Below, piece by piece: positions 1 to 8,097 of a stretch of 54,132 nucleotides of DNA. The notes beneath the pieces were generated by a model. It was not told where the DNA came from. It was given only the letters and a program-made list of their open reading frames with translations, and made no database searches. This stretch comes from Desulfovermiculus halophilus DSM 18834 (GTDB lineage: Bacteria > Desulfobacterota > Desulfovibrionia > Desulfovibrionales > Desulfothermaceae), in contig NZ_JIAK01000020.1 in assembly GCF_000620765.1 (NCBI RefSeq), forward strand, positions 1 through 54,132. The letters run 5' to 3'. The translations under genes were made by a program, and so were the position numbers. Each line of letters opens with the position of its first letter. Position 1 is the stretch's first letter.

Positions 1-15
1 AAAGAGAAGAGTATG

Positions 16-158
16 GCCCACGAAACACCCCAGTGTACTGGAAGAAAGTACACGGGGCAGGCTCGAAACACTCGAAAAATGAGCATAGAAGCAAGATATA
101 TCGCCACAGGCGAGATCTCTTGCCTTAACTTTCGTGTCATTTCGCGTGTTTCGTGGGC
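16..158. repeat. Long hairpin intergenic repeat, copy 1
   Basis: Imperfect inverted repeat. The outer left arm begins GCCCACGAAACAC and the outer right arm ends GTGTTTCGTGGGC. A palindromic core (AGCAAGATATATCGCC and GGCGAGATCTCTTGC around ACA) lies in the middle. Compared with copy 3 at 785-893 the left arm carries about 35 extra bases that form a hairpin of their own (GTGTACT and AGTACAC). The right arm ends just upstream of the GxxExxY gene. Confidence 0.85.
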
Positions 159-181
159 AAAAGTTCTTTTTCGAGGGATTT

Positions 182-550
182 ATGCGTTGTGCAGATGAAG
201 TATATGCCATACTTGGCGCCTGTTTCGAGGTTTATAAACGCATGGGCTGCGGGTTTCTGGAGGCTGTCTACCAGGAATGCTTGGAGATCGAGTTCGAATA
301 TAAAGATATTCCATTTATTTCTCAGCCTGAGTTGAAGTTGACCTATCGGGACAGAGAACTCAAGAAAACCTATGAGCCTGATTTCGTCTGTTATGATCAA
401 GTGATTGTGGAAATCAAGGCTGTCAGGGAAATATCTGATGATCATTATGCGCAGTTGCTGAACTATTTGCATGGAACGGATATGGATGTGGGCTTATTGG
501 CAAACTTTGGCCATTATCCAAAGCTGGAATACAAGCGGATGGTCATGTAA
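182..550 (+). CDS. GxxExxY family protein, PD-(D/E)XK-like putative nuclease
   Basis: The 122-residue protein has the family signature G-F-L-E-A-V-Y at residues 24-30. It also has a PD-(D/E)XK-type pattern: P-D at 66-67 and E-I-K at 77-79. These residues suggest a small nuclease fold; the reaction and substrate of this family are unknown to me. The reading frame stays open upstream to 134, but that part only translates the hairpin repeat, so I take ATG 182, where homology to the family begins. The gene sits between copy 1 and copy 2 of the same hairpin repeat. A second member at 25931 has its motif residues at the same positions (24-30, 67, 77-79) and also lies between inverted repeats, of another family. 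No partner gene is adjacent. The family call is firm; nuclease activity is inferred. Confidence 0.85.
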   Translation: MRCADEVYAILGACFEVYKRMGCGFLEAVYQECLEIEFEYKDIPFISQPELKLTYRDRELKKTYEPDFVCYDQVIVEIKAVREISDDHYAQLLNYLHGTDMDVGLLANFGHYPKLEYKRMVM

Positions 551-581
551 CCCACAAAACACAGGGGAAGAGAAGGGAACG

Positions 582-693
582 GCCCACGAAACACTCGAAA
601 CACTCGAAAAAAAGAGATCATAAAAGCAAGAGATCTCGCCACAGGCGAGATCTCTTGCTTTAACTTTCGTGTCTTTTCGTGTGTTTCGTGGGC
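582..693. repeat. Long hairpin intergenic repeat, copy 2
   Basis: Same outer arms as copy 1 (GCCCACGAAACACTCG and GTGTTTCGTGGGC). The core is a perfect 18-bp stem, AAAGCAAGAGATCTCGCC paired with its complement around ACA. It lies directly downstream of the GxxExxY gene. Confidence 0.85.
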
Positions 694-784
694 GATAATT
701 CTTTTCCGAGGGGCCAGAGTATAGCCCACTGCGGTGGAATAGAAGAAGAGTTCATGGGGCAGGCACGGAAAAGAGAAGAGTATG

Positions 785-893
785 GCCCACGAAACACGCG
801 AAACACTCGAAAAATGAGCATAGAAGCAAGATATATCGCCAAAGGCGAGATCTCTTGCTTCAACTTTCGTGTCATTTCGCGTGTTTCGTGGGC
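785..893. repeat. Long hairpin intergenic repeat, copy 3
   Basis: Nearly identical to copy 1 without its nested insertion. Outer arms start GCCCACGAAACACGCG and end GTGTTTCGTGGGC, with the core AGCAAGATATATCGCC. It separates the GxxExxY region from the toxin-antitoxin promoter. Confidence 0.85.
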
Positions 894-940
894 AAAAATT
901 CTTTTCCGTGGGCTAAAGGTCTTTTATGCGGCATGAAGCG

Positions 941-981
941 TTGACACGGTACTGCACATAATGTACATTTTCAATGTGTAC
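941..981 (+). promoter_or_regulatory. Promoter and likely operator of the DUF1778/GNAT pair
   Basis: TTGACA at 941-946 and TACATT at 964-969 are 17 bases apart. Two copies of TGTACA (962-967 and 976-981), 14 bp apart start to start, overlap and follow the -10 element. Antitoxins of this RHH class commonly autoregulate at such dyads, so I infer an operator. A Shine-Dalgarno sequence GGAGG follows before ATG 1002. Confidence 0.55.
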
Positions 982-1001
982 AAAACTGGAGGAGTTTGCA
1001 C

Positions 1002-1280
1002 ATGCCTCGAAAGATTGTTGAAACCAATAGCCGCGTATCTCTGCGCATTCCATCAGAGGACAAGGCCCTTCTGGTCAGGGCAGTGGACCTGGAGCAGACC
1101 ACGTTGACCGATTTTATGCTCAGATATGCTCTACAGGCGGCCCGAACTGTGATTGAACAGGCAGAAAGAGTTGAGCTGAACCAAAGAGACAGCCTGCATG
1201 TGCTGGATCTGTTGGAAAATCCCCCTGCTCCGAACACAAAGTTGATGCAAGCCGCTCAAAATCTTCCCCCAAGCCCATGA
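1002..1280 (+). CDS. DUF1778 ribbon-helix-helix antitoxin (TacA-like)
   Basis: A 92-residue protein. Its N-terminal part (SRVSLRIPSEDKALLVRAVD, then LEQTTLTDFML) matches the DUF1778 RHH fold: one strand followed by two helices that bind operator DNA as a dimer. The C-terminal tail (LLENPPAPNTKLMQAAQ) is the usual toxin-wrapping segment. TTG 996 is also in frame, but ATG 1002 has the better spacing to GGAGG. The stop overlaps the toxin start in an ATGA junction, so the two are translationally coupled. The antitoxin would neutralise the acetyltransferase and repress their shared promoter. Confidence 0.85.
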   Translation: MPRKIVETNSRVSLRIPSEDKALLVRAVDLEQTTLTDFMLRYALQAARTVIEQAERVELNQRDSLHVLDLLENPPAPNTKLMQAAQNLPPSP

Positions 1281-1804
1281 CCCTTCCAGCTTGGCACGAA
1301 GAGCCGATTGCCAAATCCCATAATCGGAAGGCATTTGACTGTGGCCAGGATGCATTAAATAGTTTTTTGCAGCACCATGCGCGCAAAAGCCATATCCAAG
1401 GCGGAGCAAAAACATTTGTAGCTGTGGATACTTCAAACAGCAAACGCATTCTTGGTTTTTACAGTCTCGCCCCGGCCTGTGTTGCCTTTGACCAAACTCC
1501 TGAGCGTGTTCGGCGGTCACTTGCCCGGCATGACGTGCCGGCATTCAGGTTGGCCAGGCTGGCGGTGGACCGTTCGATGCAAGGATACGGTCTGGGCGGT
1601 CAACTATTGTTGGCCGCGGGACGACGTTGCATTCTGGTTGCTTCCCAGGTGGGCGGTGTGGCCTTGCTTATCGATGCCAAAAACCAATCCATCGCCTCAT
1701 GGTATGCTGGCTATGGTGCAGTTCCTCTTCTTGATCAGCCCCTGGCCTTGCTGTTGCCCCTGGATACCATTCGCCAGGCACTTTCCGCTGCCGGAAAAAT
1801 TTGA
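1277..1804 (+). CDS. GNAT-family acetyltransferase toxin (TacT-like)
   Basis: A 175-residue GCN5-related N-acetyltransferase. It starts MTLPAWHEEPIAKSH and continues with an FDCGQDALNSFL segment typical of TacT-type toxins. The acetyl-CoA binding loop is visible as RLARLAVDRSMQGYGLGGQL at about residues 92-111. Known members acetylate the amino group of charged tRNAs and stop translation. Coupling to the upstream DUF1778 gene (4-base overlap) supports the toxin assignment. The protein appears full length. It is followed by hairpin repeat copy 4. Confidence 0.85.
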   Translation: MTLPAWHEEPIAKSHNRKAFDCGQDALNSFLQHHARKSHIQGGAKTFVAVDTSNSKRILGFYSLAPACVAFDQTPERVRRSLARHDVPAFRLARLAVDRSMQGYGLGGQLLLAAGRRCILVASQVGGVALLIDAKNQSIASWYAGYGAVPLLDQPLALLLPLDTIRQALSAAGKI

Positions 1805-1842
1805 TCACCCGGAAGGGAAATACATGGGAAGATAAGAGTATG

Positions 1843-1948
1843 GCCCACGAAACACGCGAAACACTCGAAAAAAAAGAATGCTGATGTAATACAGATCGCT
1901 TTGGCGATCTGTATTAAGCTTTCGTGTCATTTCGCGTGTTTCGTGGGC
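1843..1948. repeat. Long hairpin intergenic repeat, copy 4
   Basis: Outer arms are the same as copies 1-3, but the core is an unrelated perfect stem: AATACAGATCGC and GCGATCTGTATT around TTTG. Pairing is kept although the core sequence differs from the other copies. Confidence 0.8.
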
Positions 1949-1986
1949 AAAAATTCTTTTCCGTGGGCTAAAATGTAGAGGTTTTC

Positions 1987-3336
1987 ATGCTTCATTCACC
2001 ATTTTCCCCCTGGCCTGTGTTTGCGGCCGACGAACAAGAAGCCGCCATGCGGCCCCTGCTCTCTGGCCGAGTGAACTACTGGACCGGGCAGGAAGGTCGA
2101 GCGTTTGAAAAAGAATACGCAGCCTACACCGGACGGCGGCATGGGATTGCCCTGGCCAACGGCACCCTGGCCCTGGAGCTGGCCTTGGCTGCCGCGGGCA
2201 TCGGACCTGGCCATGAGGTGATCACCACCTGCCGGACCTTTATCGCCTCGGCCAGTGCGGTTGCCGTGCGCGGGGCCACGCCGGTTGTCTGTGATGTGGA
2301 TCCGGTCTCCCAGAACATGACCGCGGAGACAATCCGGGCTGTATGTACGGATCGGACCAAAGCCGTTATCTGTGTGCATCTGGCTGGCTGGCCGTGTGAC
2401 ATGGATTCGATTATGGAGCTGGCCGAGGAAAAAGGACTGTGGGTCATTGAGGACTGCGCTCAGGCCCATGGGGCCAGGTACAAGGGCCGGCCGGTGGGCT
2501 CCCTTGGGCACATGGGCGCCTTTTCCTTTTGTCAGGACAAGATCATGACCACCGGAGGCGAAGGCGGCATGCTGGTCCTGGACGACGAAGACCTGTGGAA
2601 GCGGGCCTGGGCCTATAAGGACCACGGCAAGAGCTGGGATGCAGTGTATGAGCGCGAGCATCCCCCGGGATTTCGCTGGCTGCACGAGTCGTTTGGCACC
2701 AACTGGCGGATGACCGAGATGCAGGCGGCCATCGGCCGGGTCCAGCTGGGCAAGCTGGACAATTGGGTGGCTCGTCGGCGGGAGCTGGCACAGAGGCTGA
2801 CTGTGGCCTTCCGGAATCTGCCCGGCTTGCGGGTGACCGAGCCGGAGGACGAGATTTTCCACGCCTATTACAAGTACTACGTCTTTGTCCGGCCGGAGGA
2901 ATTAAGGGACGGATGGGACCGGGACCGGATCATGAACGAGATCAGCGCCCGGGATGTACCCTGCATGAGCGGGATCTGCCCGGAGATTTATCTGGAGAAA
3001 GCGTTCTTTTTCGGAGATCGGAGATCGGAGGTCGGAGGTCGGAAGACGGAGGTCGGAGGTCGGAGGTCGGACGTCGGAAGTCGGAGATCGGAGGGACAAA
3101 GGGACGGAGGGACGAAGAGATGGAGAGATGGAGAGACGGAGAGACTTGAGGGACGGAGCGATGTAATCGGCGTAAGCGATAAGGAGAACGAAGCGACAGG
3201 AGAGTTGAAAAGACTGCCGGTGGCCAGGGAGCTGGGGGAAACGAGTTTGATGTTTCTGGTCCATCCCACGCTGACGGACGAGGAGATTGACAAGACCTGT
3301 ACGGTGGTGGCTGAGGTTATGGATGCGGCTGTTTGA
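1987..3336 (+). CDS. DegT/DnrJ/EryC1/StrS aminotransferase with internal repeat insertion
   Basis: A PLP-dependent sugar aminotransferase fold. Visible features are [16 protein letters not shown] near residue 52, [15 protein letters not shown] near 153, and the Schiff-base lysine, probably Lys185, in [15 protein letters not shown]. Such enzymes aminate nucleotide-linked keto-sugars for surface glycans; STT3 lies 1.6 kb downstream, so a glycan role is plausible. The protein is longer (449) than usual. About residues 343-406 are low complexity (R-R-S-E-V-G-G and R-D-G-E-T type) encoded by tandem repeats, yet the frame is kept and the conserved C-terminal end ([20 protein letters not shown]) is intact. 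ATG 1987 follows AGAGG. Whether the enzyme still works is open. Confidence 0.85.
   Translation: MLHSPFSPWPVFAADEQEAAMRPLLSGRVNYWTGQEGRAFEKEYAAYTGRRHGIALANGTLALELALAAAGIGPGHEVITTCRTFIASASAVAVRGATPVVCDVDPVSQNMTAETIRAVCTDRTKAVICVHLAGWPCDMDSIMELAEEKGLWVIEDCAQAHGARYKGRPVGSLGHMGAFSFCQDKIMTTGGEGGMLVLDDEDLWKRAWAYKDHGKSWDAVYEREHPPGFRWLHESFGTNWRMTEMQAAIGRVQLGKLDNWVARRRELAQRLTVAFRNLPGLRVTEPEDEIFHAYYKYYVFVRPEELRDGWDRDRIMNEISARDVPCMSGICPEIYLEKAFFFGDRRSEVGGRKTEVGGRRSDVGSRRSEGQRDGGTKRWRDGETERLEGRSDVIGVSDKENEATGELKRLPVARELGETSLMFLVHPTLTDEEIDKTCTVVAEVMDAAV
3016..3175 (+). repeat. Tandem GGTCGGA and GGAGAGATGGA-type repeats inside the aminotransferase gene
   Basis: Degenerate 7-8 bp units around GGAGGTCGGA fill 3016-3095. 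A second low-complexity run built on GGGACGAAGAGA and GGAGAGATGG follows to about 3170. The first type recurs in intergenic DNA at 8103-8135 on the same strand and in inverted form near 7337-7372 and 8150-8170, which marks it as an inserted intergenic repeat. Confidence 0.8.
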
Positions 3337-3389
3337 TGAAGAGATTACGGAATAAGACGGAATAAAAGAGTTTTTTTTCTTTCCATCTT

Positions 3390-3556
3390 CTATTCATCAA
3401 TTCCGACAGCAATAGCCAAGGCCCGGTCCAGAGCCTCAACCCGGGATGGATTGAGGGTGCCCACGAAGTTGTGCGGCTTATCACAACAAAGACCCTGTAT
3501 TTTCGGGGATCATCAGATGCTCCTTTGAACACCCGATAGAGTTGCCCGCGCTTCAT
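3390..3556 (-). pseudogene. PemK/MazF-family toxin remnant
   Basis: The first 28 codons from 3556 read [20 protein letters not shown] followed by RVFVVISR, a typical PemK/MazF N-terminus. The last part, in another frame, reads [20 protein letters not shown] followed by AIAVGIDE and a stop at 3390-3392, the usual C-terminus. The middle of the ribonuclease (roughly half the protein) is missing and the frames do not match. The toxin is therefore dead, and no antitoxin gene is visible upstream. Confidence 0.75.
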
Positions 3557-3693
3557 GATTCTGCCTGGTAGGACAAAATATCATCTGCTTCAGCATTGAA
3601 TATTTCTGGCGACCTGTATATTCAGAAAAATTTTTTTCATGTGTTGTATTCCGGGTGTGGTGTGGTCTTCTTGAAAAGACCCCCGGAAAGCAA

Positions 3694-4095
3694 TCAAAGA
3701 GTCCAGTCCTCGATTGGTAAACCTGGGATCCTGTTGAACTCACGGGTGTTGTTGGTGATGAGGACAGCATTGAGATATTTGGTATGCGCTGCTATGAGCA
3801 GGTCATTGGCCCCGATTATGCGCCCCTGTTGCTCGAGAAGTCCCCGTATCTCGCCGTAGGTATCAGCTGCAGCCGCCGGCCAGTCCCAAACGCTGCAAAT
3901 TGAACAGAAATCAGTCAGTGCCTGTGTATTGCGCTCTTTCTGGCTGCTTTTCCATACCCCGTAGGCAAGTTCTGCCAGCACAATACTCGAGATACCGATT
4001 TCGGCTGGATCAATGTTGCTGATTTTTGATTGGACGGCCGGGCGACCTTTCATGACAGCAATGCAGATATTGGTATCCAGCATATACTTTATCAT
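3694..4095 (-). CDS. vapC: VapC-type PIN-domain ribonuclease toxin
   Basis: A 133-residue PIN domain beginning MIKYMLDTNICIAVMKG. The acidic metal site is visible as the early Asp (LDTN), the Glu in VLAELAYG, the Asp in IIGANDLLIAAH, and a final acid after LITNNTREF. VapC toxins cleave tRNA or rRNA with Mg ions. The start overlaps the upstream antitoxin stop (ATGA). Length and motifs are complete. Confidence 0.9.
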   Translation of the reverse strand: MIKYMLDTNICIAVMKGRPAVQSKISNIDPAEIGISSIVLAELAYGVWKSSQKERNTQALTDFCSICSVWDWPAAAADTYGEIRGLLEQQGRIIGANDLLIAAHTKYLNAVLITNNTREFNRIPGLPIEDWTL

Positions 4096-4358
4096 AAGCT
4101 TTCCCGGATTTCAAAAGGCAGATCGCTGATATCCTCGGGAAAATCGTCGTCCAGACGCTGCGCAGAGGCGAAGTACTCCTGCCATGTTTCCGGTTTTGGC
4201 GTGAGGATGATGTCTGCGCCCTGCTTGCGGATGATCACTTCTCTGGCGTGTATTTCAAACTCCTTGGGCAGACGCACTGCCTGGTTTTTGCCGTTTCTAA
4301 ATAACCGGGCTGTTCGCACGCTGTCGCCATGATTTTCTGTTGCAGGGTCTTTGTTCAT
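4092..4358 (-). CDS. vapB: VapB-type antitoxin (AbrB/SpoVT-like)
   Basis: An 88-residue protein. RTARLFRNGKNQAVRLPKEF is the AbrB-like swapped-hairpin DNA-binding part, and the C-terminal half (QEYFASAQRLDDDFPEDISD) is the acidic toxin-binding tail. ATG 4358 is preceded by GGGGAG at good spacing; the longer open frame to 4439 only reads through the promoter. Coupled to vapC by a 4-base overlap. Confidence 0.88.
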   Translation of the reverse strand: MNKDPATENHGDSVRTARLFRNGKNQAVRLPKEFEIHAREVIIRKQGADIILTPKPETWQEYFASAQRLDDDFPEDISDLPFEIRESL

Positions 4359-4381
4359 AATGTTCTCCCCTTCTGATGTGT

Positions 4382-4398
4382 ATATGCCTTCAGCATAT
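4382..4398 (-). promoter_or_regulatory. Likely VapB operator
   Basis: Dyad ATATGC-N5-GCATAT, 24 bases upstream of the vapB start. Its position fits autoregulation by the VapBC complex. Inferred from symmetry only. Confidence 0.45.
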
Positions 4399-4439
4399 GC
4401 TTGGCCGGAATGTGTGTCAATGACGACCACGGAATACAC

Positions 4440-4954
4440 AGTAAAATTCGTGGAAATTTGCTTGCCCCGCCTGCCTTGAAACCCATGGCCCGTTAAATCC
4501 TCTTCAATTTAGCTGGGCTTCTTCTGTTTCATTGGGTTAAACCGCGACCCTTTGGGTGTTTAACTGGGGTGCAGATTCGCCTGCCCCGCCTGCCCCGTAG
4601 CTCAGCCTTGTGATGGTACTGGGGTGGACAACCCCCTTTTCACACAGGCCAGCGAGGATCCCTTGCGACCTTTGCTTTTCTGCTGATTTTGCGTATTTTT
4701 TCAGGTATTCGACAGACTGAAAGAGCAGCCCCTGAAAAATACCCCACATGCCTGCGAAGCTGTAAACACAAAAACCATAGAAAAATTACTACATCTCAAC
4801 TGGTTGGGATTTCTAATTCTTCCCTGATAACGGATAACAGATAACTATCCCCGATAACAGATAACCGATAACAGATAACCGATAACCCTCCTCCAACGAA
4901 GAACGAAGCACAAAGAACGAGGAACGTTTTCCATAAAAAGCAAGGCAGCCATAC
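4440..4954. other. 515-bp intergenic stretch with GATAAC tandem repeats
   Basis: I see no convincing gene. Positions 4565-4605 contain a GCCTGCCCC doublet. Positions 4828-4889 hold about nine copies of GATAAC or close variants (GATAACGGATAACAGATAAC type) in irregular tandem, followed by an AACGAAG/AACGAGG-rich run up to the STT3 start. A short open frame at 4537-4749 (minus) has no recognisable features. Confidence 0.6.
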
Positions 4955-7102
4955 ATGAACGACCGCTCACGCGTAATCCTCTGCATCGGCATCTTCATCA
5001 TTACCTACGCCCTAACTCTGGGCCTGCGCCTGTATGAAGCACCGGCCTGGGACAATCCAGCTTTGAGTATTCAGGGCGAAAAGCTGCTGGCCACCCACGA
5101 TGCCTACTACTGGCTGGCAGGAGCCAAAGACACCAGCAAAAACCCAGACGCGGCCCTAGCCCAAATAACAGGATGGGTCCACGCCATAACCGGCATGCAG
5201 TACGGCAATCTGGCCTTCTGGCTCCCGGTCTTTGTCGCTCCCCTGGCCGTGATTCCTCTCATTCTCCTTGGCCGACACTGGCGGCTGGAGGAAGGGGCCT
5301 TAACTGCCGGGGTCTTAACCGCCGGATGTCTGGGCTTTGTGCTGCGAACACGCCTTGGCTTTTATGACACGGATATTCTGGCACTCTTTTTCCCCCTGCT
5401 CGTCTATGTTCTCTTGATCATGCTCTTCACCCCCTGGCTGCGGTCAGGCTGGTTTCAGGGCAAAGATGTGATCAAAGAACTCAGCCAGGAAAACAGAATG
5501 CGCTTTCTGCTCCAGTCCGTGGGTGCGGGCCTTATCGGCATGGCCTATATGTGGTTTTATCCCAATGCCGGAGCTGTGCTCCTGACCAGTCTGGGGGCTT
5601 TGGTGCTCTGCATCCTGGTCTTGGCTCCAAGCTGGCGGCAGACCGGCTGGCTTATCATCGGCCTGCTCATGTTTTTGGGTCTCTCCCTAGGCGGACCCGT
5701 CTCTTGGCTGGGCGTGGCCGCGCTGTTTTGGATCCTGCAACGTAAAGTTGAGTGGCAAAGTACGGGCAAGGGGCTAAAATGGGCTCTGATCGCCCTGGGC
5801 TGCATTGTAGTTATCGACGCCAATATTTTGGGTATGATCTGGTCCGGGGTGATGAAGGTCCTGGGATATGCCAAGATATTTTCCACTGACATCAGGCGTG
5901 AAGGGGACTTGAACCTGCCCATGGTGGTCCAGAGCATCCGCGAAGCTCAGAACATCGACTGGGGCGGCATCATTTACCGGGTGGCCGGGCACTGGGCCGT
6001 TTTTGCCGCCGGGCTGCTTGGATTTGGATATGTGCTGTACAGCTATCCATTGGCCCTGATCTTTGTCCCCATGCTGGGCATGGCCCTGTTTTCCTTTGCC
6101 CTGGGCAATCGGTTCACCATGTACGGCGGAGCGGTTCTGGGTCTGGGCCTTGGTTTCGGCCTCAGCTTGCTCCTGCTCCGCTTACATATCCGCAAGAGCC
6201 TGCGGGTGGTGGTCCAACTGGCCCTGAGCCTGGTGGTCTTGTTGCCCACGTTGGAGGTGGCCTCCGGCCTGAGTCCGGCCCCTATCCTGCCCAAGCCCTA
6301 TGCCCAGACCTTCCTGGAACTGAAGGAAAAGACGCCGGAAAACGCCCGGCTATGGCCCTGGTGGGACTACGGCTACGCCGGGCAATATTATGCGGAGCGA
6401 ATTACTTTTGGTGATGGTGGGATACATGGTGGAAGCATTCTTTATCCTGCGGCCAGGGTGCATATGACCTCTTCTCCCCGTCAGGCCCGGCAGATGATGC
6501 AGTACATCACCCTCAGTCAGCGGGAGGAGTTTGCAGCCAACAGCACCAAGTACAAGAATATGAACGAGTTCTGGAAGCCCTATCTGGCCGATCCAGTGGC
6601 CGGGCTGGAGGACATGGGGCCGGAAGGGGCAAAGGAGTTTGTCCGCTCCCTGGCGGACAAGGAATATGACTGGCCGAATGATCTTCCGCCCCAATATCTG
6701 GTCCTGTCCTGGGAGAACCTGCGCTTGGCCTATTGGATAAGCTTTTATGGCTCGTGGGACCTGGTCACCGGCCAGGCCGACCCGGGACGGATCCAGCAGG
6801 TCCGGGGGGAAGTGAACTTTGATCTGGATAAGGGACACATGGAGCTGGAAGGCGGTACCCTGGAGCTTAACGGCCTGGATGTGGTGGATCACGAAGATCC
6901 CAAGCACTTCACCTGGGACAGCGATACCGGCATCTACGGCCTTTTAAACCGCATCACCAGCGAGCTCTACCTCATGGACGAGAAGATCTACAACTCCATG
7001 ATGGTCCAGATGCTCATCCGCAACCCCTCCCGGTTTAAGGCCAACTTCGAACTCACAGTGGACAACTACCCCTGGAACCGCGCCTACCGCGCCAAAAACT
7101 GA
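4955..7102 (+). CDS. STT3/PglB-family oligosaccharyltransferase
   Basis: A 715-residue integral membrane enzyme of the bacterial N-glycosylation family, which moves a lipid-linked oligosaccharide onto Asn of secreted proteins at the outer face of the cytoplasmic membrane. The N-terminal two thirds contain many hydrophobic segments (first at residues 8-25). A DxD-type motif is visible in GFYDTDILALFFPL. The hallmark WWDYG occurs in LWPWWDYGYAGQYYAERITF near residue 470, followed by the periplasmic C-terminal domain. Length is normal for the family. ATG 4955 begins MNDRSRVILCIGIFI, a typical short cytoplasmic lead. No other glycosylation genes are adjacent apart from the DegT gene upstream, so the glycan pathway is elsewhere. 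Confidence 0.88.
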   Translation: MNDRSRVILCIGIFIITYALTLGLRLYEAPAWDNPALSIQGEKLLATHDAYYWLAGAKDTSKNPDAALAQITGWVHAITGMQYGNLAFWLPVFVAPLAVIPLILLGRHWRLEEGALTAGVLTAGCLGFVLRTRLGFYDTDILALFFPLLVYVLLIMLFTPWLRSGWFQGKDVIKELSQENRMRFLLQSVGAGLIGMAYMWFYPNAGAVLLTSLGALVLCILVLAPSWRQTGWLIIGLLMFLGLSLGGPVSWLGVAALFWILQRKVEWQSTGKGLKWALIALGCIVVIDANILGMIWSGVMKVLGYAKIFSTDIRREGDLNLPMVVQSIREAQNIDWGGIIYRVAGHWAVFAAGLLGFGYVLYSYPLALIFVPMLGMALFSFALGNRFTMYGGAVLGLGLGFGLSLLLLRLHIRKSLRVVVQLALSLVVLLPTLEVASGLSPAPILPKPYAQTFLELKEKTPENARLWPWWDYGYAGQYYAERITFGDGGIHGGSILYPAARVHMTSSPRQARQMMQYITLSQREEFAANSTKYKNMNEFWKPYLADPVAGLEDMGPEGAKEFVRSLADKEYDWPNDLPPQYLVLSWENLRLAYWISFYGSWDLVTGQADPGRIQQVRGEVNFDLDKGHMELEGGTLELNGLDVVDHEDPKHFTWDSDTGIYGLLNRITSELYLMDEKIYNSMMVQMLIRNPSRFKANFELTVDNYPWNRAYRAKN

Positions 7103-7106
7103 CGCA

Positions 7107-7310
7107 CTACCCATATCGCGTCAAACGCAAAGTGTGTAATTTGGAACAACATCTACCCACTATGCGTCAAACGCGATATGTGTAACTCAAGGCAGTCCAC
7201 TCACATCCACGACCAAACAGCCAAAGTCAACAGACATAAATAAATCACACGGCAGCAGATACCCGACAAAACGTATTACCCATTTCGCGTCAAGCGCGAT
7301 GTGTGTAATC
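7107..7310. repeat. Three hairpin repeats of a REP-like family
   Basis: Units at about 7107-7141, 7153-7187 and 7270-7309 share the pattern TACCCATNTCGCGTCAA followed by RCGCGATGTGTGTAA. Each unit is an imperfect palindrome around TCAA. The third is the most symmetric. The region 7103-7434 otherwise holds only GATGTCCGA-type tandem repeats at 7337-7372. Confidence 0.75.
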
Positions 7311-7381
7311 CAGCGAGGCGCAGAGGTGAGGTACTGACGTCTGATGTCCGATATCTGATGTCCGATGTCCGGACTGGGAGG

Positions 7382-7424
7382 TTGACAGGACAGTTATATG
7401 CCATATTATGTACACATAATATGG
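7382..7424 (+). promoter_or_regulatory. Promoter with operator for the RHH/PIN pair
   Basis: TTGACA at 7382-7387 and TATTAT at 7404-7409 are 16 bases apart. A near-perfect 24-bp palindrome with half-site CCATATTATGT at 7401-7424 covers the -10 element. This suggests tight repression by the toxin-antitoxin complex. ATG 7435 follows ten bases later. Confidence 0.65.
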
Positions 7425-7434
7425 AGATATATAT

Positions 7435-7677
7435 ATGAAACGAACGACAATCATGCTTCCAGAGGACCTGAAGAACCGTGCGGCTCAGTATTGTGAGCAA
7501 AAAGGAATATCTTTGGGCACGCTGCTTCGAGAGGCTTTGGAGCATACACTCCATGAAGAAAACAATGCTCAGCAGGGGCAGGATGCCTTATTTGCCGATC
7601 AGGAGGTGTACCAGGGCGAGGTGCCTGTGGATATCAGTCAAAACCACGATACGTACCTGTACCAGGATCAGATGTGA
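7435..7677 (+). CDS. Ribbon-helix-helix antitoxin (CopG-like)
   Basis: An 80-residue protein. MKRTTIMLPEDLKNRAAQYC is a classic RHH strand and first helix, followed by EQKGISLGTLLREALEHTLH. The acidic tail would cap the toxin. The stop overlaps the downstream GTG start (GTGA), so expression is coupled. The palindrome over its promoter is the expected binding site. Confidence 0.82.
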   Translation: MKRTTIMLPEDLKNRAAQYCEQKGISLGTLLREALEHTLHEENNAQQGQDALFADQEVYQGEVPVDISQNHDTYLYQDQM

Positions 7678-8081
7678 TATTTATCGACACCGGAGCCTTT
7701 CTGGCCCGCTACCTGGCTAAAGATCAATACCATAGTCCAGCCACAGCTTTCTGGGATGCGCTCAAAGCCAGAAATGAAGGCCTGGTAACCAGCAACTTTG
7801 TCCTGGACGAGGCCGCAACCCTGTTGGGCAGACGGGCGGGATACCTGTTTGCGTCCAAGAGACTGAAAGCAGTGTATGCTTCGAATATCCTGCAGATATG
7901 TCGGCCTGACCGGGACGATGAGCTCAGGGCGATTGACTGGTTTGCCAAGTTCTCTGATCAAGGGGTGAGCTTTACGGACTGCATATCATTCGTGATCATG
8001 ACACGTATGCGGATTGACCAGGTATTTTCCTTTGATAGGCATTTTGATTCGGCGGGATTCAAGCGGCTGCCGGTTGGATGA
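7674..8081 (+). CDS. PIN-domain ribonuclease toxin
   Basis: A 135-residue PIN protein starting at GTG 7674 with IFIDTGAFLARYLAKDQYH. The conserved acids are the Asp in FIDTGA, the Glu in FVLDEAATLL, the Asp in SFTDCISFVIM and the final Asp in FSFDRHFDSAGF. This is the PIN subtype often paired with RHH antitoxins rather than with AbrB-like VapB. The likely activity is Mg-dependent RNA cleavage. Confidence 0.85.
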   Translation: MIFIDTGAFLARYLAKDQYHSPATAFWDALKARNEGLVTSNFVLDEAATLLGRRAGYLFASKRLKAVYASNILQICRPDRDDELRAIDWFAKFSDQGVSFTDCISFVIMTRMRIDQVFSFDRHFDSAGFKRLPVG

Positions 8082-8097
8082 GGAACGAAGGGACTGA

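Noticed and set aside
1996-2862. 288-residue minus-strand frame opposite the aminotransferase
   Set aside because: Antisense shadow of a GC-rich gene; the plus strand has clear conserved motifs.
3016-3170. CRISPR-like array
   Set aside because: Units are 7-12 bp, degenerate and contiguous with no spacers, and no cas gene is present. The same holds for the GATAAC run at 4828-4889.
4537-4749. 70-residue minus-strand protein
   Set aside because: No recognisable features, no good start site, and composition like the surrounding spacer.
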